A stretch of DNA of 36,733 bases. It comes from a virus. The stretch is from the IMG/VR virus record IMGVR_UViG_3300022187_000006, positions 1 to 36,733 of that record. The stretch is one strand, 5' to 3'. Below are positions 30,529 through 36,733 of this stretch, one piece after another. The translations under genes and the position numbers were made by a program. Each line of letters starts with the position of its first letter. Position 1 is the stretch's first letter. Below the pieces are notes generated by a model that made no database searches, was not told the origin of the DNA, and worked only from the letters and a program-made list of their open reading frames with translations.

Positions 30529-31608
30529 TTATTTAGTATTTATTAAGTCAAAAGCATATTCGAAATCTAAACTGTATTGTATCAGATCGTTATTCGTTTG
30601 AGTTAAAAAGTTCAACGAGGTTGTTTTACATTCGAGCGGTAAAATAGTATCACCGATTCGTTCCCAACATCTTTTTGACAAAAGTAATTGTTGCAAAGTT
30701 TCGTTGTATGATTCAGGCACCCAGCCCGAAGTGACTTTGAAAGATTGCGATCCGTTTGGATTATAAATTAACGTCTGATGCTTACCTACATTCGACGCGT
30801 CACCTCTATTTTTGTACGATTCATTTTCTATACCAACTTTATTATTTCGTTCTTTGAAAAAAGTAATTGATTGATCCTGCCCATATCGATTGACAAAAAT
30901 AATTTCTACAGGCGTATATCTCTGCTCATCTACAATCTCTAATTCGATTAAAGTTTCACCCCCATCGCCATATAGAATTTCGATGGTTGCATCTTCTGAA
31001 GTTTGTGAACAATCTACATTCAACAGCTGAATAATACCGCTAGAATCCGTGGTAATCGTTTTGGTGATGTTCGCAGAAATTTCATTGTTTGGATACGAAT
31101 AAATACTCAACTTTTCTAAATCTTCATTTGGGCAATAAATCGGCACAATAAAATTCGAGGATCGTGACACTTTAAATTCACGTCCGTCTAATGCAATATA
31201 TCCTGGAACGTCAGTCAAATTTTCAGTTTCATATCCGTAAGAATATCCTTGCCCTGCAAATGTAACTGCTGAAGAATAAAGCACACCTGTATCTGAAGGA
31301 TCTGCTGTCGCATATTCAACAGTAACTAAAAACCAAATACCCCGATCAGAATCAGTTAAAACAGTATTGTTCTGAGGTGTATGATTCAACGAGATATAGT
31401 CGTTGAGGTAAGCATTCAAAGGTATTACTGAATCGCCTGACGATGCAGTCGAATTCTTAATAGTTTCAGAATATGTTTCCGTACCCGGTACGGCTGAAAT
31501 CAATCCTTCCCAAATATAAAGCTTCATCGTGTAAGATGTGCATACCTCACCGGTTAAAGGTGATAGGAACGGCGTGGTGTAATTATAATTGGAAATTGTT
31601 CGTATCAT
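30529..31608 (-). CDS. Tail/structural protein
   Basis: A 359-residue beta-rich protein beginning MIRTISNYNYTTPFLSPLTG. I place the start at 31608, where ATGA overlaps the gp10-like gene by 4 nt; an ATG at 31680 lies 24 codons upstream inside that gene. Sequence suggests repeated Ig-like domains and a C-terminal domain with 'VPESYNETLQQLLLSKRCW'. Position between gp10-like protein and tail hub suits a tail tube, distal tail or major tail-associated protein. Confidence 0.6.
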   Translation of the reverse strand: MIRTISNYNYTTPFLSPLTGEVCTSYTMKLYIWEGLISAVPGTETYSETIKNSTASSGDSVIPLNAYLNDYISLNHTPQNNTVLTDSDRGIWFLVTVEYATADPSDTGVLYSSAVTFAGQGYSYGYETENLTDVPGYIALDGREFKVSRSSNFIVPIYCPNEDLEKLSIYSYPNNEISANITKTITTDSSGIIQLLNVDCSQTSEDATIEILYGDGGETLIELEIVDEQRYTPVEIIFVNRYGQDQSITFFKERNNKVGIENESYKNRGDASNVGKHQTLIYNPNGSQSFKVTSGWVPESYNETLQQLLLSKRCWERIGDTILPLECKTTSLNFLTQTNNDLIQYSLDFEYAFDLINTK

Positions 31609-32117
31609 ATAGCATCTAATATATCTTTGGCAAAACTGTCGCCTAAATCGTTTTCTAATATTTTCAATTGTCGTTCCCAAGGTCGCGTAAAAAACAATGT
31701 CGTTTTTAAACCTGTATGGTAGACGTGTTTTGATAAAGCAAAAGTTAAAGATCTTCGCGTTATAAATCTACCTTTTGAATCGCGTGGGTTCGGTATATTT
31801 TTCTTTGCCCATTGTTCAAATGCTTTAATAGGCGGTTGTTTATTTTTGTACTTATAACTTTTCGTTGTTACTCGTTTTCGCTTCCATTTGGATCCGTCAG
31901 CTTTCGTTCCGCCTTTTCCCTTTACACCCTGATCTACATACATGGCATAATCTGCCATCTCAAAAGGAATTTCATATCCTTCACGCGTCTTAATCACCTT
32001 ACCTTTAATCGATTGCTGTAGTTTGCTAGACGAAGATTTCTTTTTAATATTTCGACGAGCATTCTTTTGAACGCGATTCTTAAAAGTGTAAAGCGATTTC
32101 TCTACATTCGTTAGCAT
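31605..32117 (-). CDS. HK97 gp10-like head-tail joining protein
   Basis: A 170-residue basic protein resembling HK97 gp10 family tail completion proteins: helical N-terminus, then 'YEIPFEMADYAMYVDQGVKGKGG', the family's signature YA..vd.G...., and a basic middle. These proteins help attach the tail to the head. Overlaps the preceding gene by 7 nt. Confidence 0.75.
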   Translation of the reverse strand: MLTNVEKSLYTFKNRVQKNARRNIKKKSSSSKLQQSIKGKVIKTREGYEIPFEMADYAMYVDQGVKGKGGTKADGSKWKRKRVTTKSYKYKNKQPPIKAFEQWAKKNIPNPRDSKGRFITRRSLTFALSKHVYHTGLKTTLFFTRPWERQLKILENDLGDSFAKDILDAI

Positions 32118-32569
32118 AATCTGATTGTAGTGTTAGGAATTGTCACGTCAAAATTTATTGACCAACCATCTAAAATATGTTCTTTTTCATCCATCAACAT
32201 ATCCAACGACGGGCTATCTGATGCAACAATATTAGCTTCACTATAATCGCGATTCATGATTAACCAAATGCGATTCAAACAGGCCTCTGTTTCATTCAAA
32301 TTATCTATCTCGTTGTCGTTTTGGTAAAACTTTTTTCCGTTACCATTCGGATTGAAATCGCGAATAGATAAACAAGACATAGTTACACTGAAAGTTTTAG
32401 TGCTTTGAGACTCGTATGTCGCTCCGGTTATTTCGACATCGAACAAAGGAAATAACGTTGAAACATATTCGTCCGTCTCATCAACTCCTTTATTTGTAAC
32501 TGTAGAAATATAATCATCTGCTTCAGCGAGCGCTTTGATGTGTCGAATGATTTGAGAATATTGATTCAT
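32111..32569 (-). CDS. Tail terminator/neck-like protein
   Basis: A 152-residue alpha/beta protein beginning MNQYSQIIRHIKALAEAD, with 'FDVEITGATYESQSTKTFSVTMSCLSI' and 'WSINFDVTIPN', the pattern of small tail terminator or minor tail proteins. Neighbours are the chaperone gene and the gp10-like gene, in keeping with that role. No certain family. Confidence 0.6.
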   Translation of the reverse strand: MNQYSQIIRHIKALAEADDYISTVTNKGVDETDEYVSTLFPLFDVEITGATYESQSTKTFSVTMSCLSIRDFNPNGNGKKFYQNDNEIDNLNETEACLNRIWLIMNRDYSEANIVASDSPSLDMLMDEKEHILDGWSINFDVTIPNTTIRLC

Positions 32570-33348
32570 TTATAATTTTGTTTTATTTACTCCTGCAGCT
32601 GCATCTTCAGCTTCTTCACGCAAAAAGGATTCTAATTGATCTCGATCTTTTCGATGATCCTCGAAAGTAAGCAATTCATGTATATTCGTATTGAACACTG
32701 CTTCCATATTCAATAAATTCTTACCCGCAAGTTGATATACAGTTGCGTACCATCCCCATTTGTCAAAAAATTGTTCTGCTATACTTCCTTCATCGGTACC
32801 TTTGCCAAATATGTTTGGATACAATCGCTTAATTCTTTCGTTAAATTCGAAAAAAAAAGAACAGCGCCATTCATGATTGACAAGGGTAAGTCTCGCATCG
32901 TTTCGCAATGTTCGTCTGTACCATTATATTTTTCTATTTGATACGTACCTAAAAGTTCTTTTGTAATCGGGCGAAATAATATAGCTGCAGATCGATGTAA
33001 CGTTTCTGCGTTGAATTGATATTCGACTAAATTAATGTATTCACTCGAAGCCATTTTGTCTAAATTCGGGTGAAATCCATATTCGATCCCGTTGAATTTG
33101 AAACGATCCTTGAAAACGCCTGGGCGATTCAATCCCTCGTTTATTAGTTCATTCATCGAATCCACATCCTCTGCCGTTAGAAGCGTTGCTTGTTCGCGAG
33201 ACAATGTAGTAAACACCGCGATCTTCTCTAATTTTAGATCGTGACGCGATTCGATTTCTTCAGCCGACAAACCTGCGATAACTTTCTCCCATTGTTGGTG
33301 TTGTCTAATCGTGACTTCATTCTGATTTTCTGGTACTACAACTTTCAT
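32570..33348 (-). CDS. Tail assembly chaperone, long form by -1 frameshift (gpGT-like)
   Basis: Reading 33348-32851 and, after a -1 slip at the T9 run (T TTT TTT at 32857-32851), 32851-32570 gives 259 residues: 166 from the first frame, ending in NGAVLFF, joined to 93 from the next (FEFNERIKRLYPNIFGK...). The second frame has no good start of its own: the only ATG, at 32908, lies upstream of the slip inside the first gene. Lambda G/GT tail chaperones use the same layout. The long form would bind the tape measure and tube subunits. A sequencing error in the homopolymer is the alternative. Confidence 0.7.
32779..33348 (-). CDS. Tail assembly chaperone, short form (gpG-like)
   Basis: A 189-residue protein beginning MKVVVPENQNEVTIRQHQQWE, alpha-helical, with 'YGFHPNLDKMASSEYINL' and ends 'NGAVLFFSNLTKELSDCIQ'. 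Phage tail chaperones of this type usually precede the tape measure and are produced in a short and a frameshifted long form. Here a T9 slippery run occurs at 32858-32850 and the downstream frame overlaps by 130 nt. Unusually, the pair is separated from the tape measure by five other genes. Confidence 0.7.
   Translation of the reverse strand: MKVVVPENQNEVTIRQHQQWEKVIAGLSAEEIESRHDLKLEKIAVFTTLSREQATLLTAEDVDSMNELINEGLNRPGVFKDRFKFNGIEYGFHPNLDKMASSEYINLVEYQFNAETLHRSAAILFRPITKELLGTYQIEKYNGTDEHCETMRDLPLSIMNGAVLFFSNLTKELSDCIQTYLAKVPMKEV
32850..32858 (-). promoter_or_regulatory. Slippery T9 run for -1 frameshift
   Basis: Minus strand CTT TTT TTT TCG contains a T TTT TTT heptamer in the first gene's frame. 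A -1 slip opens the 93-codon frame of the long chaperone. Confidence 0.65.
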
Positions 33349-33398
33349 AACTAATTAATGTTTTTTAAAGCATTTTGTGACTTGCAAGCCAATTAATA

Positions 33399-34592
33399 TC
33401 ACCAAACTTCTACCTGTTCAGGTGGAGCTAAAACTGTCGATTCATGATATCGGATTCCGTCAATAGCATGATTCCAATTATCTATAGGAATATTCAAATT
33501 CTTGCCCGTGTTTTTATCCTTTTTCCAAATGTATTTCCTTAATTCAATAATCGTTTCTGTCGAATGCCTTGTGACAAGGTAGTTTTCATCTTGCATTAAA
33601 GCTAAACCGTGACGAATTGAATCAGGTCCTTTTTTCGCTCCTACAGCATTAATTCCAAACATGCATAACTCAGCAATCGATTTAGGTTCAGCGCTGTCGC
33701 AATAAACCGGTAATTTTGTTGTAATGAATTTCGACAATTGACGGTTAGATAAACCCGTTTGATATACCAATTGATTCAATATCCGTTTGTCGTTCCATTT
33801 GTAGACTTCAATGATAGTTGAAGGATCGTTTGTATAACCAAAATCCAATCCATATCCCAATAATCTAGCTTCAGGAGGTACTGCATCGATTTCAGCCCAA
33901 TTATTTAATATCGCTCCTTCAATATTTCCTATTTCTCCTTTGATATAAACGCGACACCAATTCGCCCAAAAGGCATTCTTAATATTTGATTCGTCGTTCC
34001 AATCGCCATTGATGTCATAAAATGCCTTCTTCATTTTCAAATCCAAATCGAATAGGATTTCTGGTGTGCAGGCTTCATTATCCAAATAAGTCAAAATCAA
34101 TGATCCTGCAGAAGAATCATTTACAAATTCTGTGTGAGCCCAAAATTCATTGTCTGGATTAAAATCTAAAGTGACGTAAGTTGACCGAGTAATTAACGCG
34201 TCTGCGATTGCAAAAGGAATGTGGTTTGCTTCATTCAAAAATAGGCGGTCACGTTTACCGGCTGCTTTCGCTTTACCTACAGTATCGTAAGCTCTAAATT
34301 CAATGATTGACCCGTTTGCAAATTTATATTCCATCGGGTTCCCTATCCAACGATCCTCGACCCATCTTCCTGTCTCCTGCATTATCTCTTTAAAAACTTT
34401 AGCCGCACCGGCACGTACCGCTGGAATTGATTCAGCGACAAAAGATATTAAGGTGTTTGGAGTTTTGGCTGCGTGGGAAATTTCAATTGGAATAATCGAA
34501 TAAGTTTTACCTGCCCACGTACCGCCTTGAATGATTTTCTTACGATACGGTAACTCAAGTATCTTATCGATTGCTGTCGTCCGTCGGAACAT
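33399..34592 (-). CDS. Terminase large subunit
   Basis: This 397-residue protein has both terminase domains. N-terminal ATPase: Walker A GGTWAGKT (about 23-30), Walker B 'RDRLFLNEA' (about 114-122). C-terminal RNase H-like nuclease: 'YGLDFGYTNDPS', 'VYCDSAEP' and 'NHAIDGIRY' supply the acidic metal ligands. It is the packaging motor and cutter. It overlaps the small subunit gene by 29 nt. Length is on the short side for TerL (usually 400-550). Confidence 0.92.
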   Translation of the reverse strand: MFRRTTAIDKILELPYRKKIIQGGTWAGKTYSIIPIEISHAAKTPNTLISFVAESIPAVRAGAAKVFKEIMQETGRWVEDRWIGNPMEYKFANGSIIEFRAYDTVGKAKAAGKRDRLFLNEANHIPFAIADALITRSTYVTLDFNPDNEFWAHTEFVNDSSAGSLILTYLDNEACTPEILFDLDLKMKKAFYDINGDWNDESNIKNAFWANWCRVYIKGEIGNIEGAILNNWAEIDAVPPEARLLGYGLDFGYTNDPSTIIEVYKWNDKRILNQLVYQTGLSNRQLSKFITTKLPVYCDSAEPKSIAELCMFGINAVGAKKGPDSIRHGLALMQDENYLVTRHSTETIIELRKYIWKKDKNTGKNLNIPIDNWNHAIDGIRYHESTVLAPPEQVEVW

Positions 34593-34923
34593 CGAAGAGG
34601 GGTTGTTCTTTAAATTCAGTCAAATGAGTTTCAGTTCGCTCAATGTAACCACGTTTCTTGCCTTTTGTTTTAAGATAAAAAATCGTTGATGCAGGTACTC
34701 CTTTTTTGATCTGTTTGAATAAAGAAGATTCAGCAAAATCTAACGCGACGTCTTGAATCGATTCAGCTTCTTTTTTAAACTCAGGATCCTTAGCGCACCA
34801 TTTATAATAAGCGCTTCGAGATACCCCAATCGCTTTACAGGCGGTCGTTACAATACCTAACGAAGCTTCGAGAGCTTCCATAAAGGCCTTTTTGTGCAGC
34901 GTAGTTTTGTTCAGTGGCATCAA
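34564..34923 (-). CDS. Terminase small subunit
   Basis: A 119-residue basic protein with a helix-turn-helix in residues about 18-50 ('SLGIVTTACKAIGVSRSAYYKW') followed by helices for ring formation and 'YLKTKGKKRGYIER', a usual TerS feature. It recognises packaging sites. The C-terminus would contact TerL, whose gene it overlaps by 29 nt. A second ATG one codon in is possible. Confidence 0.82.
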   Translation of the reverse strand: MMPLNKTTLHKKAFMEALEASLGIVTTACKAIGVSRSAYYKWCAKDPEFKKEAESIQDVALDFAESSLFKQIKKGVPASTIFYLKTKGKKRGYIERTETHLTEFKEQPLFDVPTDDSNR

Positions 34924-34956
34924 CTAATTAACGGCAATCGTTTGATATTGTTACTT

Positions 34957-35190
34957 TCATAATTCGCTACATTCGAATTCTATAACTGTTCCTAACGATG
35001 TAACGTAATAACTGTAGCTTATTGTGCAATCATCGTTTGCTACTATTTCAGTTGTGATCCCGTCTACTCGTGTTTCGCATTCGCAGATTGATTCATCTGG
35101 TTCGCAACCGAATAAAACAAAGCACAGCGATACAAACAGCGCTATCAGTATTAATTTGTAATATTTTTCATTTTTTTCCATTGATTTCAT
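34957..35190 (-). CDS. Small lipoprotein
   Basis: A 77-residue protein with a basic start, a hydrophobic segment (about 13-27) and a lipobox LFGC at about 26-29, followed by a cysteine-bearing 48-residue mature domain (CEPDESICECETR...). It would be lipidated and anchored in a membrane. Phage-encoded lipoproteins often block superinfection or protect the receptor. It lies 33 nt upstream of terminase genes and below a twin palindrome. An ATG three codons in is a possible start. Confidence 0.72.
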   Translation of the reverse strand: MKSMEKNEKYYKLILIALFVSLCFVLFGCEPDESICECETRVDGITTEIVANDDCTISYSYYVTSLGTVIEFECSEL

Positions 35191-35272
35191 TTAAGTCTAT
35201 ATTTGAATAATAATTGCTTTTGATGTAAAACATCCATTCTGTAAAAGTTTGACATTTTCTTTTTATTTTCAT
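35168..35272 (-). CDS. Tiny ORF upstream of the lipoprotein (doubtful)
   Basis: A 34-residue frame beginning MKIKRKCQTFTEWMFYIK. Its ATG overlaps the stop of a gene fragment as ATGA, but it overlaps the lipoprotein start by 14-23 nt and has no recognised family. Probably a leftover or leader rather than a functional gene. Confidence 0.25.
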   Translation of the reverse strand: MKIKRKCQTFTEWMFYIKSNYYSNIDLNEINGKK

Positions 35273-35349
35273 AGCTTTTCTATTTCTTGTTTTACTTCTT
35301 GTGTGTAATTTATGAGTGAGTTATTATACCTTATCGGGTATAATATAGG
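35269..35349 (-). pseudogene. 3' remnant of a small gene of the 55-aa family
   Basis: The open frame has no start codon and reads ...LYPIRYNNSLINYTQEVKQ-EIEKL. Its end resembles the C-terminus of the intact 55-aa gene at 35574-35741 (LEVKKEIENY), and the DNA GAAGTAAAA(A/C)AAGAAATAGAAAA is shared. It is probably the remains of a duplicated copy. It overlaps palindrome copy 1. Confidence 0.4.
35324..35343. promoter_or_regulatory. 20-bp palindrome, copy 1 (operator candidate)
   Basis: TTATACC-TTATCG-GGTATAA; the arms extend to 9 bp (35322-35345). An identical core recurs 41 bp away, about four helical turns, so both would face the same side of the DNA. No U-tract follows on either strand. Confidence 0.6.
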
Positions 35350-35364
35350 TTAATGTATCATATA

Positions 35365-35384
35365 TTATACCTTATCGGGTATAA
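35365..35384. promoter_or_regulatory. 20-bp palindrome, copy 2 (operator candidate)
   Basis: Identical 20-bp core TTATACCTTATCGGGTATAA, just after the 68-aa gene's stop. Together with copy 1 it precedes the lipoprotein and terminase genes, so a dimeric regulator could act on late transcription. Confidence 0.6.
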
Positions 35385-35386
35385 AA

Positions 35387-35593
35387 CTACCTACGTTCAA
35401 TCTTGTAATTATTTAGTATGTATTTTGCACATTCAAGCATTGGGTCATATATTCCATTTTCAACTTCTTCATTTGCTTCTTTTACTTTAGTCATTATTTC
35501 TTCAAGAAGTTTAAGCGTTTCATCTCGCTTAAAGTTGATAAAAACGTTTATACCTAATAGTTCGGCTTGTTCTTTAATTGTTTCTGATGTCAT
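35387..35593 (-). CDS. Small hypothetical protein
   Basis: A 68-residue charged helical protein beginning MTSETIKEQAELLGINVF, with 'LKLLEEIMTKVKEANEE' as a coiled coil. It overlaps the 55-aa gene upstream by 20 nt. No family recognised. Confidence 0.65.
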   Translation of the reverse strand: MTSETIKEQAELLGINVFINFKRDETLKLLEEIMTKVKEANEEVENGIYDPMLECAKYILNNYKIERR

Positions 35594-35741
35594 AATTTTC
35601 TATTTCTTTTTTTACTTCTAATCTAAATAATTTATCTTTTTCAGATGTATATTCATCTTGCCATAAAATTATATATTCTTCAGCAATAGTAATATCTCCA
35701 AACATATTAACTATTCTTTCTGCCATTTCTTTTGGTGTCAT
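35574..35741 (-). CDS. Small helical hypothetical protein
   Basis: A 55-residue protein beginning MTPKEMAERIVNMFGDIT. The 'MTPKExAExl...F' start and 'EVKKEIEN' end match a small family frequent in flavobacterial phages and prophages, function unknown. Its ATG shares a base with the preceding stop (TAATG at 35741). Confidence 0.65.
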   Translation of the reverse strand: MTPKEMAERIVNMFGDITIAEEYIILWQDEYTSEKDKLFRLEVKKEIENYDIRNN

Positions 35742-35866
35742 TAGCTAAACGTAAATTTGCACTTGCATTTAGTACAATTAACATTAGTATTGTGGTCGAA
35801 GTATCCTAAAAATCTTTTCTTATTCCAATACTTTTTGTGTAATAAGTAACATATTATCTTTTTCAT
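35741..35866 (-). CDS. Tiny CxxCxC protein
   Basis: A 41-residue basic protein beginning MKKIICYLLHKKYWNKKRF with a CTKCKC motif near the C-terminus; with the earlier Cys and His residues it could bind zinc. The TAATG coupling supports it. No named family. Confidence 0.6.
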   Translation of the reverse strand: MKKIICYLLHKKYWNKKRFLGYFDHNTNVNCTKCKCKFTFS

Positions 35867-35882
35867 CGTTCTCTACTCTAGG

Positions 35883-36050
35883 TCAGTTTTTGATTTTAGA
35901 CGACTTTAGTTCGACGTTTATAGCATTGTCAAGCACTTCTATCAAATGTCTGAGATCTGAACGCTCAAACGTTCCTAAGCTAGCTCCATTTATGAAGACT
36001 TCTTTGTGGTTCTTCTTGTCTGTGTTTTTTACTTCAAAATTGTTGTACAT
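35883..36050 (-). CDS. Small hypothetical protein
   Basis: A 55-residue protein beginning MYNNFEVKNTDKKNHKEVF, with a strand-turn-strand ('EVFINGASLGTFE') then helix ('DLRHLIEVLDNAINVEL'). Start overlaps the upstream stop as TGATG. No family recognised. Confidence 0.6.
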   Translation of the reverse strand: MYNNFEVKNTDKKNHKEVFINGASLGTFERSDLRHLIEVLDNAINVELKSSKIKN

Positions 36051-36202
36051 CAGTCTAATTTTTGTTTAATCCATTGTGGATATTCTTCAGAGGTGTTTTC
36101 GAACATTTGCACAGTTTTTTTAAACCATAACCATTGCTCGATTGTTGGTTGTGATTGCGATAAAATTGCAAGTGCTTTCTTTTTGATTTGATTGTTTGTC
36201 AT
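36050..36202 (-). CDS. Small hypothetical protein
   Basis: A 50-residue protein beginning MTNNQIKKKALAILSQSQ, with two helices and a Trp-rich centre ('EQWLWFKKTVQMF'). It starts 19 nt after the ParB-like gene stop. No family recognised. Confidence 0.6.
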   Translation of the reverse strand: MTNNQIKKKALAILSQSQPTIEQWLWFKKTVQMFENTSEEYPQWIKQKLD

Positions 36203-36221
36203 AATTTGGGGTGTTTAATTA

Positions 36222-36733
36222 TTATTCAGTCATTCGAAACCAATCTATAAATTCTTGAGGCGTCATTCCTTTTTTCGCTATTTGAAAGTGACATTCCAAT
36301 AAACGGGTATCGCTGACGTGTACCGGGTCTTCTTTTGGTTCCTTAGTTTGTCTGTCAAAATCTAGATCGGGTTCCTCAGTGTCGATGCTAAACGTATCTA
36401 GCCCCCATTCACTTAGCGGGAGGTCGCTCCATTCATTGTTCAATATATCCCAATCCCATAAACCAAAAGAAACGTTGTCTTTTATTATGAACTCAGCTTT
36501 TTGGTTTTCAGTTAAATCAATTCGTTTTATAACAGGAATTTCTTTTAACCCTAATTCGATACAGGCCCGAAGTCTCATATTACCTCCGAGCACCATATTA
36601 CTTTCATCAATGACGATTGGTCTCATTTCCAACATTTCTGGAAAATCGATGATCGATTGTTTTAACTTATCGAACTTATCGGCTGAAAGGATCCTTGGAT
36701 TTTCAGGATTCGCTTTTAATAAATCAGTTGAAT
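36222..36733 (-). CDS. ParB-like nuclease-domain protein (main part)
   Basis: Joined to 1-137 this makes a 173-residue ParB/sulfiredoxin-fold protein. 'MRPIVIDESNMVLGGNMRLRACIELG' contains the GG.MRl.A motif (the GERRxxA equivalent), and 'IPVIKRIDLTENQKAEFIIKDN' matches ParB-like domains fused to phage DNA methyltransferases. Here no methyltransferase follows: the C-terminal 70 residues are short and acidic, then a helix 'MTPQEFIDWF'. The role may be DNA cutting, adapter or NTP-dependent binding near packaging genes. An internal ATG at 36635 is not the start. Confidence 0.8.
   Translation of the reverse strand, partial: STDLLKANPENPRILSADKFDKLKQSIIDFPEMLEMRPIVIDESNMVLGGNMRLRACIELGLKEIPVIKRIDLTENQKAEFIIKDNVSFGLWDWDILNNEWSDLPLSEWGLDTFSIDTEEPDLDFDRQTKEPKEDPVHVSDTRLLECHFQIAKKGMTPQEFIDWFRMTE
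36607..36733. repeat. Terminal direct repeat, right copy
   Basis: Exact copy of bases 1-127, marking the closed circle. Unique genome length is 36,606 bp. Confidence 0.95.

Noticed and set aside
32570-32908. 112-aa frame read from its own ATG as an independent gene
   Set aside because: The ATG lies inside the preceding gene and no leader is visible; the frame makes better sense as the -1 extension from 32851.
35199-35207. Plus-strand TATATTTG resembling a -7 box
   Set aside because: No TTG/TTTG at 17-23 bp upstream and no plus-strand gene follows.
1-36733. DNA polymerase, integrase, repressor, tRNA or CRISPR
   Set aside because: Looked for motifs on both strands; none is supported. The palindromes at 35.3 kb are only two units and have no spacers.

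Overview
The window is the complete genome of a small double-stranded DNA tailed phage, about 36.6 kb. The first 127 bases (1-127) recur exactly as the last 127 (36607-36733). The sequence is therefore a closed circle of 36,606 bp, and one gene (ParB-like) runs across the junction. Several things point to a host in the Flavobacteriia/Bacteroidota: the AT-rich composition; the lack of GGAGG-type ribosome sites, with A-rich leaders instead; promoters of the TTTG/TTG - 19-20 bp - TAnnTTTG type; and families typical of that phylum's phages (DUF3127, DUF4373-like, DUF6712-like). I see no integrase, repressor, tRNA or CRISPR array, so a lytic lifestyle is likely. A siphovirus-like long non-contractile tail is inferred from a tape-measure protein without a sheath gene.

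Almost every gene is on the minus strand, so transcription runs from high to low coordinates and through the circle junction. The early/replication half starts at a promoter near 10.4 kb. It holds small proteins, a Rad52-like annealing protein, an HNH protein, an ABC-ATPase/GNAT fusion, an ASCH-type protein and a PD-(D/E)XK nuclease. A second promoter (6.5 kb) leads to small genes, a protein built on DnaA domain IV, and a DUF4373-like initiator carrying GATAA-rich repeats. A third promoter (4.3 kb) leads to a T7-gp4-like primase-helicase, an SSB-like protein, an ECF-like sigma factor and, across the junction, ParB. No DNA polymerase is encoded, so host Pol III presumably replicates the genome.

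From 36.2 kb downward come five tiny genes, two identical 20-bp palindromes and a lipoprotein. TerS, TerL, a tail chaperone pair joined by a probable -1 frameshift, head-tail/tail completion proteins, a tail hub and the tape measure follow. The head genes come after them: XkdF-like protease/scaffold, major capsid, a probable tail-tube or decoration protein and portal. Then come fibres, a leucine-rich-repeat receptor-binding protein, the lysis cassette (membrane proteins, GH24 endolysin, 3TM holin) and a metallophosphoesterase. A strong terminator at 10.45 kb closes this half. Placing tail assembly genes and tape measure before protease-capsid-portal is not the usual head-then-tail order.

One cassette breaks the strand rule. 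Five small genes at 24.4-25.6 kb are on the plus strand, between the tape measure and the protease, with their own consensus promoter and repeated identical leaders. Just upstream of it lies an expanded copy of the repeat found inside the initiator gene. Genes are tightly packed, often with TAATG or ATGA stop-start overlaps. Once small genes missed by a length cut-off are added, no gene-free stretch exceeds 300 bp; the longest, about 240 bp at 24195-24436, holds the repeat and the promoter.
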